A DNA stretch of 64,000 nucleotides from Spirosoma aureum (GTDB lineage Bacteria > Bacteroidota > Bacteroidia > Cytophagales > Spirosomataceae): positions 7,667,001 to 7,731,000 of the forward strand of contig NZ_CP050063.1 of the NCBI RefSeq assembly GCF_011604685.1, written 5' to 3'. Under the pieces are notes generated by a model. It made no database searches and was not told where the DNA came from. It worked only from the letters and a program-made list of their open reading frames with translations. The number at the start of each line of letters is the position of its first letter. Within the stretch, counting starts at the first letter, position 1. The position numbers and the translations under genes were made by a program. Below, in pieces: positions 8,695 to 18,678 of the stretch.

Positions 8695-10320
8695 CTATTG
8701 CTTGTTATAAAGCGGGTCGAGGAATAAATAACGCCCTCTTTTCTGTTCAGGCTCCTGCCGGGTGGTTACGTCAATGTGCATAACCGGAACCGCATTTCCA
8801 TTCGTGACTGCCGACCAGGTTGGCAAACCAGAACCGTTCGGATTACCTGTTTTTATGAAGTTGGCAAAATAGTTCTGCATCACCTCCGACACTTTATAAT
8901 CGTCAGGTGTCCAGGCGTATACTTTGTTTGTGGCCAGATTGCCCATGGCATACTCGATCTCCGCTGAATGCACGGCTCCACGAGCAGGGGGTGCTTTGGC
9001 AGCAGGAGCATCGCTCTTCACAACACCACCCGCCAGACCTGGGGCCGCATTACCCATTTCGGGTGTCATAGCCGGTCTTGGGCGTGAATAGAGATAACGA
9101 TATACCGGCTTGCCACCCGTTTTACTCTGAATATCAGCCCATTTCCAGGTGCTATAGCCAATAAACCGGTCGCTGGCCAGATCAGTAGCTGCCTGTATGA
9201 TTTCATCTTCGGTTGTACCCGAATACAGTTTCAAAACTTCACTGGCCTGTTCGCCATACAATTTCTGCACCGCTTTTGTGTAGTTTTCGGGGGTTGGCTT
9301 TTCCTGGCCCAGCACAACCCGTGCGTTCATTTCCTCCGAATTCCAGCCAGCCAGTAAGGGAACATGAGCCTGTTCACCAGCGGCAAAAAGCTGGGATGGT
9401 GGCTTTGGAAAAAAGTATCCATCGACCGTAGCCGAGAAGCGGCCGAAAGGAACCTTAGCGGTCGCTTCGAGCAGTTTGTCAGCTTGCATCGCCCTTAAAT
9501 CGGCCAGCGATTTTGCCCCGACACTCGTGGCGAATTCAACACCATTTTTCTCCCCTTCAGAAAGCGGAGCGGGCGGCAATGTTCCAAGTAGAGACCCACT
9601 CTCACCAATAGCACCAGCAATCAGGCCTTTCGATAATGGCGATACCATTTGAGCGCTGACCGAGACCGAACCGGCAGACTCACCCGCAATTGTTACCTTT
9701 TTAGGATCTCCTCCAAACGCTTCGATATTTTGTTGTACCCAGCGCAAAGCAGCATTCTGATCGAGGTAGCCATAGTTACCGGATGCCCGATGTGGCGACT
9801 CTTTTGTTAGTTCAGGATGGGCAAAGAATCCAAATAAGCCAAGGCGATAGTTCACAGTAAGCGTAACGATGCCTTTACGGGCCATGCTCTCACCATCATA
9901 GCGTGGCTCTGAACCATCGCCAGCCATAAAGCCACCGCCATAAAAGTAAACCAGAACCGGTAGTCGCTCTTTGGCCGATTTGGCAGGTGTCCATACATTC
10001 AGGTAAAGGCAATCCTCGCTCATACCGTCCGATCGGAAGCCCATATCGCCAAAAAGAGCAAGCTGCATGGCACGGGGACCAAATTTTTTAGCAGGACGAA
10101 CACCCTGCCAGTTTTTTGCGGGCTGCGGCTCTTTCCAGCGTAACTCACCGACGGGCGGTTGTGCAAAAGGAATTCCTTTGAACGAGCGAATACCACTTTG
10201 TTCGGTAGTACCCTCTACCGTGCCGTTGGCGGTTTTGGCCTGAGGGACTTCAATGTTTGATTGAGCAATTGCCGCCACTGTTAGCTGCATAGCGAGCAAA
10301 GCGATAAAAGGAGTTTTCAT
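8695..10320 (-). CDS. Secreted type-B carboxylesterase
   Basis: This 541-residue alpha/beta hydrolase has a signal peptide (1-19, ending AIAQ). Hallmarks in order are: FKGIPFAQPPVGELRW near residue 50, SEDCLYLNVW (101-110), the oxyanion-hole GGGF (128-131), and the nucleophile elbow GESAG with Ser215. Members hydrolyse carboxylic esters; in bacteria the substrates include acylated sugars and xenobiotic esters. It lies divergent from a Nudix-type regulator with a palindrome in the 201-bp gap, which suggests regulated catabolic use of a sugar or ester. The substrate cannot be told. Confidence 0.9.
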   Translation of the reverse strand: MKTPFIALLAMQLTVAAIAQSNIEVPQAKTANGTVEGTTEQSGIRSFKGIPFAQPPVGELRWKEPQPAKNWQGVRPAKKFGPRAMQLALFGDMGFRSDGMSEDCLYLNVWTPAKSAKERLPVLVYFYGGGFMAGDGSEPRYDGESMARKGIVTLTVNYRLGLFGFFAHPELTKESPHRASGNYGYLDQNAALRWVQQNIEAFGGDPKKVTIAGESAGSVSVSAQMVSPLSKGLIAGAIGESGSLLGTLPPAPLSEGEKNGVEFATSVGAKSLADLRAMQADKLLEATAKVPFGRFSATVDGYFFPKPPSQLFAAGEQAHVPLLAGWNSEEMNARVVLGQEKPTPENYTKAVQKLYGEQASEVLKLYSGTTEDEIIQAATDLASDRFIGYSTWKWADIQSKTGGKPVYRYLYSRPRPAMTPEMGNAAPGLAGGVVKSDAPAAKAPPARGAVHSAEIEYAMGNLATNKVYAWTPDDYKVSEVMQNYFANFIKTGNPNGSGLPTWSAVTNGNAVPVMHIDVTTRQEPEQKRGRYLFLDPLYNKQ

Positions 10321-10435
10321 GATAAACAGGAAAAGGGTAATTAGCAGGACTTAGTAGACAGTCAGTTTTCTGTAGAGAATCAGTTGGTCAGGGCTGATTA
10401 TGGGTAAAAATCGTCTATTGTATTTGTTATTGGTT

Positions 10436-10464
10436 TATTATTGTAGCATAATGAGACAATAATA
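10436..10464. promoter_or_regulatory. Candidate operator palindrome between esterase and Nudix regulator
   Basis: Perfect 9-bp arms at 10436-10444 and 10456-10464 with an 11-bp spacer put the half-site centres 20 bp apart, on the same face of the helix. It lies in the shared divergent promoter region, 58 bp before the regulator's ATG, and is the only such structure I see there. Confidence 0.5.
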
Positions 10465-10521
10465 ATCGCTTAAATTGAGATCACCAAATTTTCTGTTATT
10501 TGTGGCTAGAATTCTGACAGC

Positions 10522-11253
10522 ATGAACGATCAACTTATTCCGGAAGAAAGCAGATCAGATGGGGCCGGTTTCTTACCGGGTCTGGCAATCGACTGCGTTA
10601 TTTTCGGCTTTCATGATAACCAACTGAAAATCTTATTGCTGGAGTATCGAAACACGAGCCTGTTTGCCCTACCGGGTGGTTTTATTCGAGCGGGTGAAAA
10701 TGTAAATGATGCCTCCAGGCGCGTACTCGCCGAACGAACTGGTTTGCACGATATTTACCTGGAACAGTTCTATACGTTTGGCGACCTAAACCGTCATGAC
10801 CCTACTCCTTTACGGGCTATCATGGCAGGAAAAGGCCTGGAACCCATGGACAGTCACTGGCTGCTGGGCCGATTTGTTACGGTAGGGTATTATGCGCTCG
10901 TTGATTTTACTAAGGCAGTGCCTGTTCCGGATTTGCTTTCCGATAGTTGTACCTGGTACGATCTGGCTGCCTTACCTACACTGATGCTTGATCACCAGAC
11001 TATCGTTTTAAAAGCGCTGGACACTCTGCGAGCTGACCTAGATCGTAAGCTGATTGGTTTTAATTTGCTTCCCGAATCCTTCACGATGAACGACCTCCAA
11101 AGTCTCTACGAAACTATTCTGGGGCAGTCATTGCATCGGTCCAGCTTTCAGCGAAAGATGCTTAGTCTAAGTATTCTGGAACGGCTAGACAAACAATACA
11201 GGGGCGGAGCGCACAAAGCTCCCTACCTATACCGTTTCATTTCAGAAAAATAG
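10522..11253 (+). CDS. Nudix-related transcriptional regulator (NrtR/AraR type)
   Basis: This 243-residue protein has an N-terminal Nudix fold (about 20-150) and a C-terminal winged helix (about 160-240). The Nudix box starts at Gly53 and keeps Glu59, Arg67, Glu71 and Gly74, but two catalytic-helix glutamates are replaced (Val68 and Arg72). Loss of hydrolase residues with retention of the fold is typical of Nudix-derived regulators, which sense ADP-ribose or sugars; in Bacteroides such a protein is the arabinose regulator AraR. The ligand here is unknown. The divergent esterase gene and the palindrome at 10436 are the likely targets. Confidence 0.82.
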   Translation: MNDQLIPEESRSDGAGFLPGLAIDCVIFGFHDNQLKILLLEYRNTSLFALPGGFIRAGENVNDASRRVLAERTGLHDIYLEQFYTFGDLNRHDPTPLRAIMAGKGLEPMDSHWLLGRFVTVGYYALVDFTKAVPVPDLLSDSCTWYDLAALPTLMLDHQTIVLKALDTLRADLDRKLIGFNLLPESFTMNDLQSLYETILGQSLHRSSFQRKMLSLSILERLDKQYRGGAHKAPYLYRFISEK

Positions 11254-11301
11254 ACGGAAATCGCGCAGTAACTAAAAAGCGAACACAAAAGAGAAGCGAA
11301 A

Positions 11302-12777
11302 TTATTTCGGAAAATACAGCCGGAAGGTAGTTCCCTGACCTACCTGACTATCCACTTCAATGGAGCCTTTATGGCTATTGATGATATTCTGCGTAGCCGT
11401 CAGGCCAAGACCCATACCCCCCGATTTGCCGGTAAAAAATGGATCGAATAGTCGCTTACGATCGGCTTCGGTAATACCTCCGCCATTATCCATCACTTCC
11501 ACATATACCCGGTTATCTTCAGTACTATAGGTTTTAACAACCAGCATTCCCTTACCTTCTTCCATCGCTTCAACCGCATTGACAAGAATGTTAAGAAGTG
11601 CTGTTTTTACCTGCTCTCTATCAAGTAGTGCCGTACAGTCATCCGTTGCAAAATGTACGTCAAGCCGCATCCGTTTGAGTTTAATTCGGTCGCTGATAAG
11701 CTGTAGGGTAGCCTTTACAACAGCGTTGAAATCCTGCCGACGACGTTCGAGTTCACGTGGTTTGGAGGAATTAAGCATCTCGGTGATGAGTTGCCCTATG
11801 CGATCTACATTCCGCCCGATAATATCGGTAAACATGGTCACATACTCATTGTCCATCTCCAGCTCATCTTTGAGCTGTTCCAGCGCGAGGCTTAAATTGG
11901 TCAGTGGATTACGAACCTCGTGGGCAATACTACGTGCAATTTTGCCGGTCATGGTCAACTTCTCGGCCAGAATCAGATCCTGCTGTGCCCGTTTCTGATC
12001 GGTAATATCGCGGACAATGCCCTGATACCATTCGGGTAAACCGGCTCTATCTTCAACGGCCCAGACCGAAATCAGGCAAATTCGCTTCCGACCGCTTTTG
12101 CTGATCAGTGTCGTTTCAAAGTCCTTAATCTGGCCATGTTCACGGACGTTGAAGCGTAACTCCCTCAGAAAGTTCAGATCGACAAAAAGCCGGGCGGGGT
12201 TCAGTTTACGTAGTTCATCGCGACTGTAGCCCAGCAGGCGCTCAACGGATGGGTTAGCATCCTGAAAATGAAGTTGTTCATCAGCTACGAAAATCGCATC
12301 AATTGAACGCTCGAAAAGTGACCGGTATTTGTTTTCCTTCTCGGCAACTTCGGCCAGAACGCTGGCCTGCCGAAGTGCATAGCGAATACTGCGTCCAAGC
12401 AGTTGAGCGTCGATACGCCCCTTCACCAGGTAATCGGCGGCACCAAGTTCGAGGGCCGACTGATCGACCGTCAAATCATCCTGACCCGTCAGCAGAATCA
12501 TTGGAGCTCGGCAACCTAATTGAAATGCTTCCTGAATGAGGTGAATACCGGTATGATGCCCTAGTCGATAATCGACCAGGTAGACATCATGATCGTTCTT
12601 TTTCAGTGCTTCCAGCCCCCGTTCATAACTATCGACCCAGTCCAGCTTAATATTTCCATTTTCCCGCGCCGACACCAGTGCACGGGTTAACATATAATCG
12701 TCCTCGTCGTCCTCAATCAGGAGAACGCGGATAGTATCATTTTTTACAGAAACGTTGAGAGTAGATTCAGCAGTCAT
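11302..12777 (-). CDS. Receiver-PAS histidine kinase
   Basis: This 491-residue cytoplasmic protein begins with a receiver domain (17-135, phospho-acceptor Asp69 in VYLVDYRLG, Lys119), then a PAS domain (about 150-262). A HisKA helix follows with His286 in SIAHEVRNPLTNL, then a HATPase domain (NILVNAVEAMEEG, DNGGGI, GGMGLGLTATQNII). The N-terminal receiver makes it an inside-out hybrid that could pass a signal from another kinase into its own. It heads a minus-strand signalling run with the two genes upstream of it. Confidence 0.9.
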   Translation of the reverse strand: MTAESTLNVSVKNDTIRVLLIEDDEDDYMLTRALVSARENGNIKLDWVDSYERGLEALKKNDHDVYLVDYRLGHHTGIHLIQEAFQLGCRAPMILLTGQDDLTVDQSALELGAADYLVKGRIDAQLLGRSIRYALRQASVLAEVAEKENKYRSLFERSIDAIFVADEQLHFQDANPSVERLLGYSRDELRKLNPARLFVDLNFLRELRFNVREHGQIKDFETTLISKSGRKRICLISVWAVEDRAGLPEWYQGIVRDITDQKRAQQDLILAEKLTMTGKIARSIAHEVRNPLTNLSLALEQLKDELEMDNEYVTMFTDIIGRNVDRIGQLITEMLNSSKPRELERRRQDFNAVVKATLQLISDRIKLKRMRLDVHFATDDCTALLDREQVKTALLNILVNAVEAMEEGKGMLVVKTYSTEDNRVYVEVMDNGGGITEADRKRLFDPFFTGKSGGMGLGLTATQNIINSHKGSIEVDSQVGQGTTFRLYFPK

Positions 12778-12863
12778 ATACTTTTGGGCAATAACCCACA
12801 GTTTTCAATTATAATGCAACGTTAAATTTAGCCATTAAACAAACAGAAAACTGTCTGAGTCTA

Positions 12864-13283
12864 CTAGGGTAATTTAACGGTATCCATCCAGTAGGCTTTA
12901 AGTGCTCCTATCATCTCGACCAGCCGATTAAAGTTAAAGGGCTTTGTCACAAACGAGTTAACGCCCAGGTTATACGTTTTAATCACATCTTCGTCGGTTG
13001 AGGATGTTGTCATAACGATGACGGGCAAACGACGAAGCTTTGGATCATCTTTAATTTCGCTAAGCGCCTGAAACCCGTTTTTACGAGGCATATTCAAATC
13101 CAGAATCAACAAATTGGGCCAGGGTGCGTTCTGTTCATTATAACGTCCTTGCTGCCTCAGATATTCCATCAGTTGTTCGCCATCTTCCACGAACTCAATT
13201 GCCTGATTATAACCATTCTGCCGCATCGCTTGTTCGAGAAACATACGATCGTCGGCATCATCGTCGGCAATAAGAATAGTCAT
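12864..13283 (-). CDS. Single-domain response regulator
   Basis: This is a receiver domain without output domain. Key residues are the acidic pocket ADDDADD, the phospho-acceptor Asp in LLILDLNMP, Thr-Ser in IVMTTSS, and the conserved Lys in FVTKPFNF. I start it at the second ATG (13283), because MTILIADDD is the usual beginning; an upstream ATG at 13304 would add seven residues. Lone receivers of this type are often reset or read by a neighbouring PAS kinase, here the genes on either side. Confidence 0.88.
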   Translation of the reverse strand: MTILIADDDADDRMFLEQAMRQNGYNQAIEFVEDGEQLMEYLRQQGRYNEQNAPWPNLLILDLNMPRKNGFQALSEIKDDPKLRRLPVIVMTTSSTDEDVIKTYNLGVNSFVTKPFNFNRLVEMIGALKAYWMDTVKLP

Positions 13284-13457
13284 CACAATAGACTTTCGGT
13301 GCATACAATCAATTAAGTTAAGCAGTTACGGTAATTTACTTGCAATTACATCCTTTTAAACCAGCCTAAATGGCTGATCGCACACTCAAGTCTGTAAGTA
13401 GGCAAACGCACACTGTCTACGTAGGTAAATTGGTCAAAAATAAAAAAAATCTGCTAA

Positions 13458-15437
13458 CTATAGAGTTTTAATAGGCAACAAAACAATGAAAGTTGATCCC
13501 TCATTGGGCCGACCCTCCGCACGAATAAAACCCTGGTGGTTTTCTACCACTTTCTGAACGATGGATAAGCCAATACCCGTTCCGGTAAATTGAGACCGGG
13601 TATGCAATCGCTGAAAAAGCTGAAAGATTCGCTCGGCATATTGCTGGTCAAATCCAATCCCATTATCGAGTACCTGTATCCGGTGAAAGCCCCGATTCGC
13701 CAGAGATTCTGGCAATAGATTCGTTCCATCTGGTCGGGTCACTTTGCGCCCTAGTACCAGATCGGCCATGATCTGTACCTGTGGCACTACATCTGTCCGG
13801 CTAAATTTTAGCCCGTTACTAATCAGGTTCTGAAAAAGCTGGCGTAATTGACTGGAATCTCCATTAACTGTAGGCAATGCACCCGCCACCAGGCTTGCTT
13901 GTTTATCCAGAATGACTAATTCCAGATCATTGATTACGTCTGCCACAAGCTGGTTAAGGTCTACGTCGCGAAATGCCTCCCTTGCATTAGCCACATGGGA
14001 ATAGGCCAGCAAGTCTTTAATAAGAATTTGCATCCGGAAGGCCGCCGACTGCATGCGGTTGATCATATCAGCCCCGTTAGCTCCCAGCGTATCAGCGTAT
14101 TGATTTCGCAGCATATCGCCAAAGGACACCACTTTTCGCAATGGCTCCTGCAAATCATGGCTGGCCACATAGGCAAATTGTTCCAGGTTGTTATTTGTCT
14201 TCTGAAGCTCCTGAATTAAGGTACCGGTATGCCGTTCAGCTTTTTTCCGCTCTGTAATATTGATGAATGAGACAACGAGTCCATCTCCATCGCGAGGGGT
14301 TGCAGACACATCAAGCCAGAGTTCGGCTTTGTCAGTTTGTAAATAGGCTTCCACCCGTTCAGCCTGTCTGGCCTTCAGTACCTGCTCAAACATAGTCCAG
14401 AGGCCCATTTCTACACTTTCAGGATATAACTCCAGCAATCCGCGCCCCACAACCTCGGTCTGATTTCGCTGAAAGAAAACTTCGGCGGCTCGATTAGCCG
14501 ATAATATGCGCAAATCGGTTAAGTGCCCATTACCCCGAACAGGATCAAGCGATACAAGGCCATTCAATGACCCATCCAGCAGCTTACTCACAAATTCGGC
14601 TTGATCTTCGGCCTGCCTGGACGCTTTTTTTAATTGGCTGATATCCATAAAGGTAACGACACAACCATCATCCAGCCTGGCGATGGCAACATCATACCAG
14701 GTATTTACGGAGGGAAAATAATGTTCCGTGCGTACCGATTCGCCGGTTTCCGTAACTCGCGCATACAGTCCGAACATACCCGTTATGCGTGAGTCGGGAT
14801 AGATACTCAGCAGTGTATGATCGGCAATGTCTCTGCCGATACGTTCCAGAATATCTTTTCGGGCAGTCTGGTTATATAGTCGAAACCGAAAGTCAATGAT
14901 CGTACCGTGGCTATCGCGAATGGCTTCATACACAACGGTTCCATTCAGCGACGTATTCAGAATTCCATGCAGAAGTTTGTTTTGCATTTCGGCCTGCTGA
15001 GCTGCCCTGTGCTGAACCGTTATATCGCGTAGTGTCACCAATACACCATCGCCCATTTTTCGGGCTCTCAGGCTGATTGTCGCATTCAGATTGGGATCAT
15101 AAAAAACGTGTGTGGCCATTTCGCCCGTTTCAACAACCTGCACATATTGCCGCATGGCTGGCCCCAGAATGGCTTCCTGTTCCCGATTATCGCCCAGCAT
15201 ATACATGCCCAGTTCCCGTTTATAGGGCGATGGAGCAAAAGACTCAAATGCTTTGTTAAAATAGAGGAGCCGAAAGTCCACAATGATGCCTGTTTCATCA
15301 CGCTCAGCCTGATGAAACACAACCCCATCGGGCAATAAATTAAGCATATCGGAAAACGGTAGATCGGATAAGCTATCGGTAACCATATTCATTCTAGTGA
15401 ACGGATTCTTCCCCATACTGTGGAAGACTGTCCGCAA
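13458..15437 (-). CDS. Triple-PAS sensor histidine kinase
   Basis: This 659-residue soluble kinase has three repeated PAS-like modules (about 25-145, 146-275, 276-400). Each has the same LLPDG/ILNTSLNG/LLDGSLNG opening and ends in a TLRDIT/TFMDIS/SFINIT strand. The kinase core follows: His in YVASHDLQEPLRKVVSFG, N-box LISNGLKFS, DNGIGFD and GTGIGLSIVQKVV. No membrane segment is present, so it senses an intracellular cue. Its first ATG is kept, but two internal ATGs within 20 residues could also serve. Confidence 0.9.
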   Translation of the reverse strand: MRTVFHSMGKNPFTRMNMVTDSLSDLPFSDMLNLLPDGVVFHQAERDETGIIVDFRLLYFNKAFESFAPSPYKRELGMYMLGDNREQEAILGPAMRQYVQVVETGEMATHVFYDPNLNATISLRARKMGDGVLVTLRDITVQHRAAQQAEMQNKLLHGILNTSLNGTVVYEAIRDSHGTIIDFRFRLYNQTARKDILERIGRDIADHTLLSIYPDSRITGMFGLYARVTETGESVRTEHYFPSVNTWYDVAIARLDDGCVVTFMDISQLKKASRQAEDQAEFVSKLLDGSLNGLVSLDPVRGNGHLTDLRILSANRAAEVFFQRNQTEVVGRGLLELYPESVEMGLWTMFEQVLKARQAERVEAYLQTDKAELWLDVSATPRDGDGLVVSFINITERKKAERHTGTLIQELQKTNNNLEQFAYVASHDLQEPLRKVVSFGDMLRNQYADTLGANGADMINRMQSAAFRMQILIKDLLAYSHVANAREAFRDVDLNQLVADVINDLELVILDKQASLVAGALPTVNGDSSQLRQLFQNLISNGLKFSRTDVVPQVQIMADLVLGRKVTRPDGTNLLPESLANRGFHRIQVLDNGIGFDQQYAERIFQLFQRLHTRSQFTGTGIGLSIVQKVVENHQGFIRAEGRPNEGSTFIVLLPIKTL

Positions 15438-15617
15438 AATACGTAAAACGGCTAATTGGTGAATACATACCTACTGGCTCTACAAAAATGCTGAATCCAT
15501 TGAAATACAGCTCCAGACGTCCATAGAATAGGTAACTCTTAAACTCTGGCACGAATTTTTACCTCTAAGTCAGGCAAGCGGGACGTGTTCCTGCCTCACA
15601 ATCCAACATTCAACACT

Positions 15618-16262
15618 ATGAAAAGCTCAGTGAATGCTTTATTTACGGCTGCTATTTTAACGATTGGCGTCTATGTATCAACAACCACCGATACATGGGC
15701 TCAGGGTCGTGTTCGGGCCGGTATCAAGGGCGGTCTGAACGCCAGTTCTCTGTATTATGATAGCCAGGGCGTCACCAACAAGAACGAACGAATTGGCTTC
15801 CATTTAGGTGTGTTTGCCCAGGCTCCCCTCGGCGAGTTTTTTGCCATCCAGCCAGAGTTACTTTATACAACTAAAGGGGCTTCTGCCGATTATAATGTGT
15901 TAGGTTTTAACGGTAAAAACACGTTTCGACTCAATTATGCGGAACTTCCTGTTTTAGCAACCTTCAAACTAGGTCAATCTGTTGAATTACAGGCAGGACC
16001 TTACGTGTCTTACCTGCTAAACTCAGACGTCAATTCGAACGGTGATTTTGGAACGGGAACATCTGCCATCAATCGAGATAATTTTAACAAAGTTGATTAT
16101 GGTCTTGCTGGTGGTCTGAATGTCTATTTTGGTAAAGCCTTTATCGGTGCCCGGTATGAACAGGGGCTACAAAATATTGCGAACAGCGGAGCTGCCCGTA
16201 CGGTATTAGGCAATGCTAAAAACGGCGTAGGACTATTATCAGTAGGTTTTAGTTTTAATTAA
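15618..16262 (+). CDS. Outer-membrane beta-barrel protein (PorT-like)
   Basis: The frame opens with a GTG at 15585, but the ATG at 15618 gives a standard signal peptide (MKSSVNALFTAAILTIGV to WAQ), so I start there (214 residues). The mature protein is glycine- and tyrosine-rich with alternating strands (AGIKGGLNASSLYY, IGFHLGVFAQAPLG, FAIQPELLYTTKGA, LAGGLNVYFGKAFIGARYEQG), as in the small outer-membrane barrel families common in Bacteroidota. It is divergent from the triple-PAS kinase, which may or may not control it. Confidence 0.82.
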   Translation: MKSSVNALFTAAILTIGVYVSTTTDTWAQGRVRAGIKGGLNASSLYYDSQGVTNKNERIGFHLGVFAQAPLGEFFAIQPELLYTTKGASADYNVLGFNGKNTFRLNYAELPVLATFKLGQSVELQAGPYVSYLLNSDVNSNGDFGTGTSAINRDNFNKVDYGLAGGLNVYFGKAFIGARYEQGLQNIANSGAARTVLGNAKNGVGLLSVGFSFN

Positions 16263-16270
16263 TTGGTGAT

Positions 16271-16327
16271 TTAAGTTATAAACGGATTGAACACAGAATG
16301 GCTGCGTTCAATCCGTTTATAACTTAA
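16271..16327. terminator. Bidirectional terminator, 22-bp perfect stem
   Basis: Arms 16271-16292 and 16306-16327 are perfect complements around a 13-nt loop, between the convergent barrel gene and the NtrC-type regulator. Confidence 0.85.
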
Positions 16328-16336
16328 ATAAGGAAT

Positions 16337-17809
16337 CTATAGATGAATATCGTACGCTTTGAGCTTATTATACAGCGTCTTACGATCAATGTTCAGCACT
16401 TCGGCAGCCTTGGTTTTGTTGTAGCCCGTTTTCTCGAGAACTTTTAAAATGGCAGCTCGTTCGGCGTTTTCTGAAACAGATTTCAAATTGGCAGCAGACT
16501 GGCTGATAACCGGAACACCAGGCCGCGCCGGATCATAGCTTACCTGGGCTCCACTTACAGTATCGGAGGTCAGGTATTGCGGAGAAAGGATTTCCTGTGG
16601 TAATACATCCGCTTCAATATAATCACCCTGCGTCAGTAGTACAGCTCGCTTGACGACATTCTGCAACTCACGCAGGTTGCCGTGCCAGAAATAATCCTTG
16701 AGTTTGTCTTTTGCTTCATCGTTGAAGCCAATAATGTCTTTTTCCAGTTGCTGGTTAGCCAGTTCCAGAAAATGCTCGGCAAAGATCATGACATCCGCCT
16801 TACGCTCGCGAAGAGGGGCCAGGTGAATTTCAAATTCCGCAATCCGATGGTAAATATCTTCCCGAAAACGGCCCTGTCTTACGGCTTCGCGCAGATCCTC
16901 GTTGGTAGCAACGATAATCCGTACATCGACGGCAATATCCTGATTAGAACCAATCCGACGGATTTTGCGCTCCTGCAGAACACGTAATAATTTGATCTGA
17001 TTATCGTAGGAAAGGTTTCCTATTTCGTCCAGAAACAGTGTGCCTCCGTTCGCGAACTCGAAGCTACCTGCTTTATCGGCCATTGCGCCCGTAAAGGCTC
17101 CTTTAACGTGTCCAAACAGCTCGCTGCCAGCCAGGTCTTTGCTTAGTGCACCACAATCAATAGCGACAAAAGGCTTATCGCCCCGTTTACTTTTGAGGTG
17201 TATGGCGTTGGCTACAAATTCCTTTCCTGTTCCGGTTTCGCCAGTTATGATAACTGACATATCGGTTGGAGCGATCAGGTCGATGTGTTTCTGAAGTTGT
17301 TCGGCTACGCGACTTTTACCAAATATAAATCGCTTGCCATCGGGAGCAATAACACTCTTACTTGATCTTACTGAGGTTGGTTTGGCCGATGCAGTACCCG
17401 AAGCAGCGGGAGAAACGGATGAGTCAGCGGGTTGGTTCAGCGACTGCAACCGTCGTTCGAGAGCACTCTTGATTGTGTAGAGAATTTCGTCGGGGTAAAG
17501 TGGCTTCGTCACATAATCGTAGGCACCATGCTTTACCGTCTGAACAGCAACCCGCACATCGGAGTAGCCGGTAATAATAATAACAGCTGTTGTTGGATGT
17601 AACACCTTTATCCGGCGTAACATTTCCAGGCCGTCGATATCAGGTAGTTTGAAGTCACAGATAACCAATTCAAACGGCTCTTTTCGTAACAGTATGAGAC
17701 CGTCCTCACCCCGTTGGACCGACGCTGTTTTATAACCCTGTTTACTCAGAAAACGCTCGAGAAGCAGGCATATATCATTGTTATCGTCAACGATTAAAAT
17801 CTTTTCCAT
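16337..17809 (-). CDS. NtrC-family sigma-54-dependent response regulator
   Basis: This 490-residue protein has a receiver (1-120, Asp52 in VICDFKLPD), a sigma-54 AAA+ domain (about 162-390; Walker A GETGTGKE 190-197, sigma-54 contact loop GAFTGA 237-242, Walker B GTLFLDEIG) and a Fis-type helix-turn-helix at the C-terminus (YNKTKAAEVLNIDRKTLYNKL). It activates transcription by sigma-54 RNA polymerase after phosphorylation. The kinases just downstream and upstream are candidate partners, and the sigma-54-like boxes at 18679 and 19265 are candidate targets. Confidence 0.93.
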   Translation of the reverse strand: MEKILIVDDNNDICLLLERFLSKQGYKTASVQRGEDGLILLRKEPFELVICDFKLPDIDGLEMLRRIKVLHPTTAVIIITGYSDVRVAVQTVKHGAYDYVTKPLYPDEILYTIKSALERRLQSLNQPADSSVSPAASGTASAKPTSVRSSKSVIAPDGKRFIFGKSRVAEQLQKHIDLIAPTDMSVIITGETGTGKEFVANAIHLKSKRGDKPFVAIDCGALSKDLAGSELFGHVKGAFTGAMADKAGSFEFANGGTLFLDEIGNLSYDNQIKLLRVLQERKIRRIGSNQDIAVDVRIIVATNEDLREAVRQGRFREDIYHRIAEFEIHLAPLRERKADVMIFAEHFLELANQQLEKDIIGFNDEAKDKLKDYFWHGNLRELQNVVKRAVLLTQGDYIEADVLPQEILSPQYLTSDTVSGAQVSYDPARPGVPVISQSAANLKSVSENAERAAILKVLEKTGYNKTKAAEVLNIDRKTLYNKLKAYDIHL

Positions 17810-17901
17810 GAAGTAGTAGCAGCCGATTCGGGCAACCTATGCCAGCTAAATAACGAATGAAAGGACGAGAAAGGTACTTCCGGCTGCGTAAACAAAGATA
17901 C

Positions 17902-18276
17902 TCAAACCTGAATGGTTTGCAAAGCCTGCTCAACCGAACGACGTGTGAAGGGTTTGCCCACAAAATAGTCAGCGCCCTGCTCAGTAGCACGCCTGCGTTC
18001 GGCCTGTCCATCGAAGGCGCTTATCATGATTACTTTAGCCTCCGCCTGGTCCTGCTTAATAAACGGCAGCAAGTCAAATCCTAGTCCATCCGGCAAGTTT
18101 AGATCCAGGAAAATAGCATCAAACTGCTGTGTATTCAAACATTGACGCCCTTCTTCAATGAAGTGCGCACAAGTTGGAATATATCCTAGCTTTCTTAACA
18201 AGCCTGATAATAATAAACAAATATCTGCTTCGTCGTCAATAATTAGAACCCGCTTGTTATTCGAAACTGGATTCAT
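17902..18276 (-). CDS. Single-domain response regulator
   Basis: This receiver-only protein carries the acidic pair in VLIIDDEAD, phospho-acceptor Asp in AIFLDLNLPD, Ser in IMISAF and Lys in FVGKPFTRR. The start at 18276 (MNPVSNNKRVLIIDDE) is preferred; an upstream ATG at 18318 would add 14 residues with no domain match. It is transcribed toward the NtrC-type gene, 92 bp away, and may be cotranscribed with it. Confidence 0.87.
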   Translation of the reverse strand: MNPVSNNKRVLIIDDEADICLLLSGLLRKLGYIPTCAHFIEEGRQCLNTQQFDAIFLDLNLPDGLGFDLLPFIKQDQAEAKVIMISAFDGQAERRRATEQGADYFVGKPFTRRSVEQALQTIQV

Positions 18277-18318
18277 TATGGTCGGCCTGAACTTCGGTCT
18301 GGTGCTAACTCCCATCAT

Positions 18319-18678
18319 CGCTTTACTACGCTTAATCCAATGGACTAAATTTATTTATACTCTATATAAATCTATGCCGAAGAAAATTTAAGTTTCTCAG
18401 AACACGTATATATACCTAGTAAAATGCAGATAATGGGCGAATTATGGCTTTTAAAGGGGCATTAAAAATTCGGGAAACGTCTGATATATGGCTAAATCCT
18501 ATTGGTATAATGGGCTTTTTTTCCCCGTTATTTCTACAACTGTAGAATTAAGTCCACAGTTGTCGTTACCTGTTTATAAGTCCTTTTTGATTAGTTACCC
18601 TTATGATAGCCATAGTAAAGGCTCATTTACAACACTGTAAGCTATGTTTTGTTACATTTTCACCAATCTGACCTCTTT
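18319..18678. other. Intergenic region with a small inverted repeat
   Basis: This gap, about 400 bases with the adjoining promoter box, separates the divergent receiver gene and the small membrane protein. Perfect 8-bp arms at 18536-18543 and 18556-18563, with centres 20 bp apart, make a possible operator. No coding frame is convincing. Confidence 0.4.
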
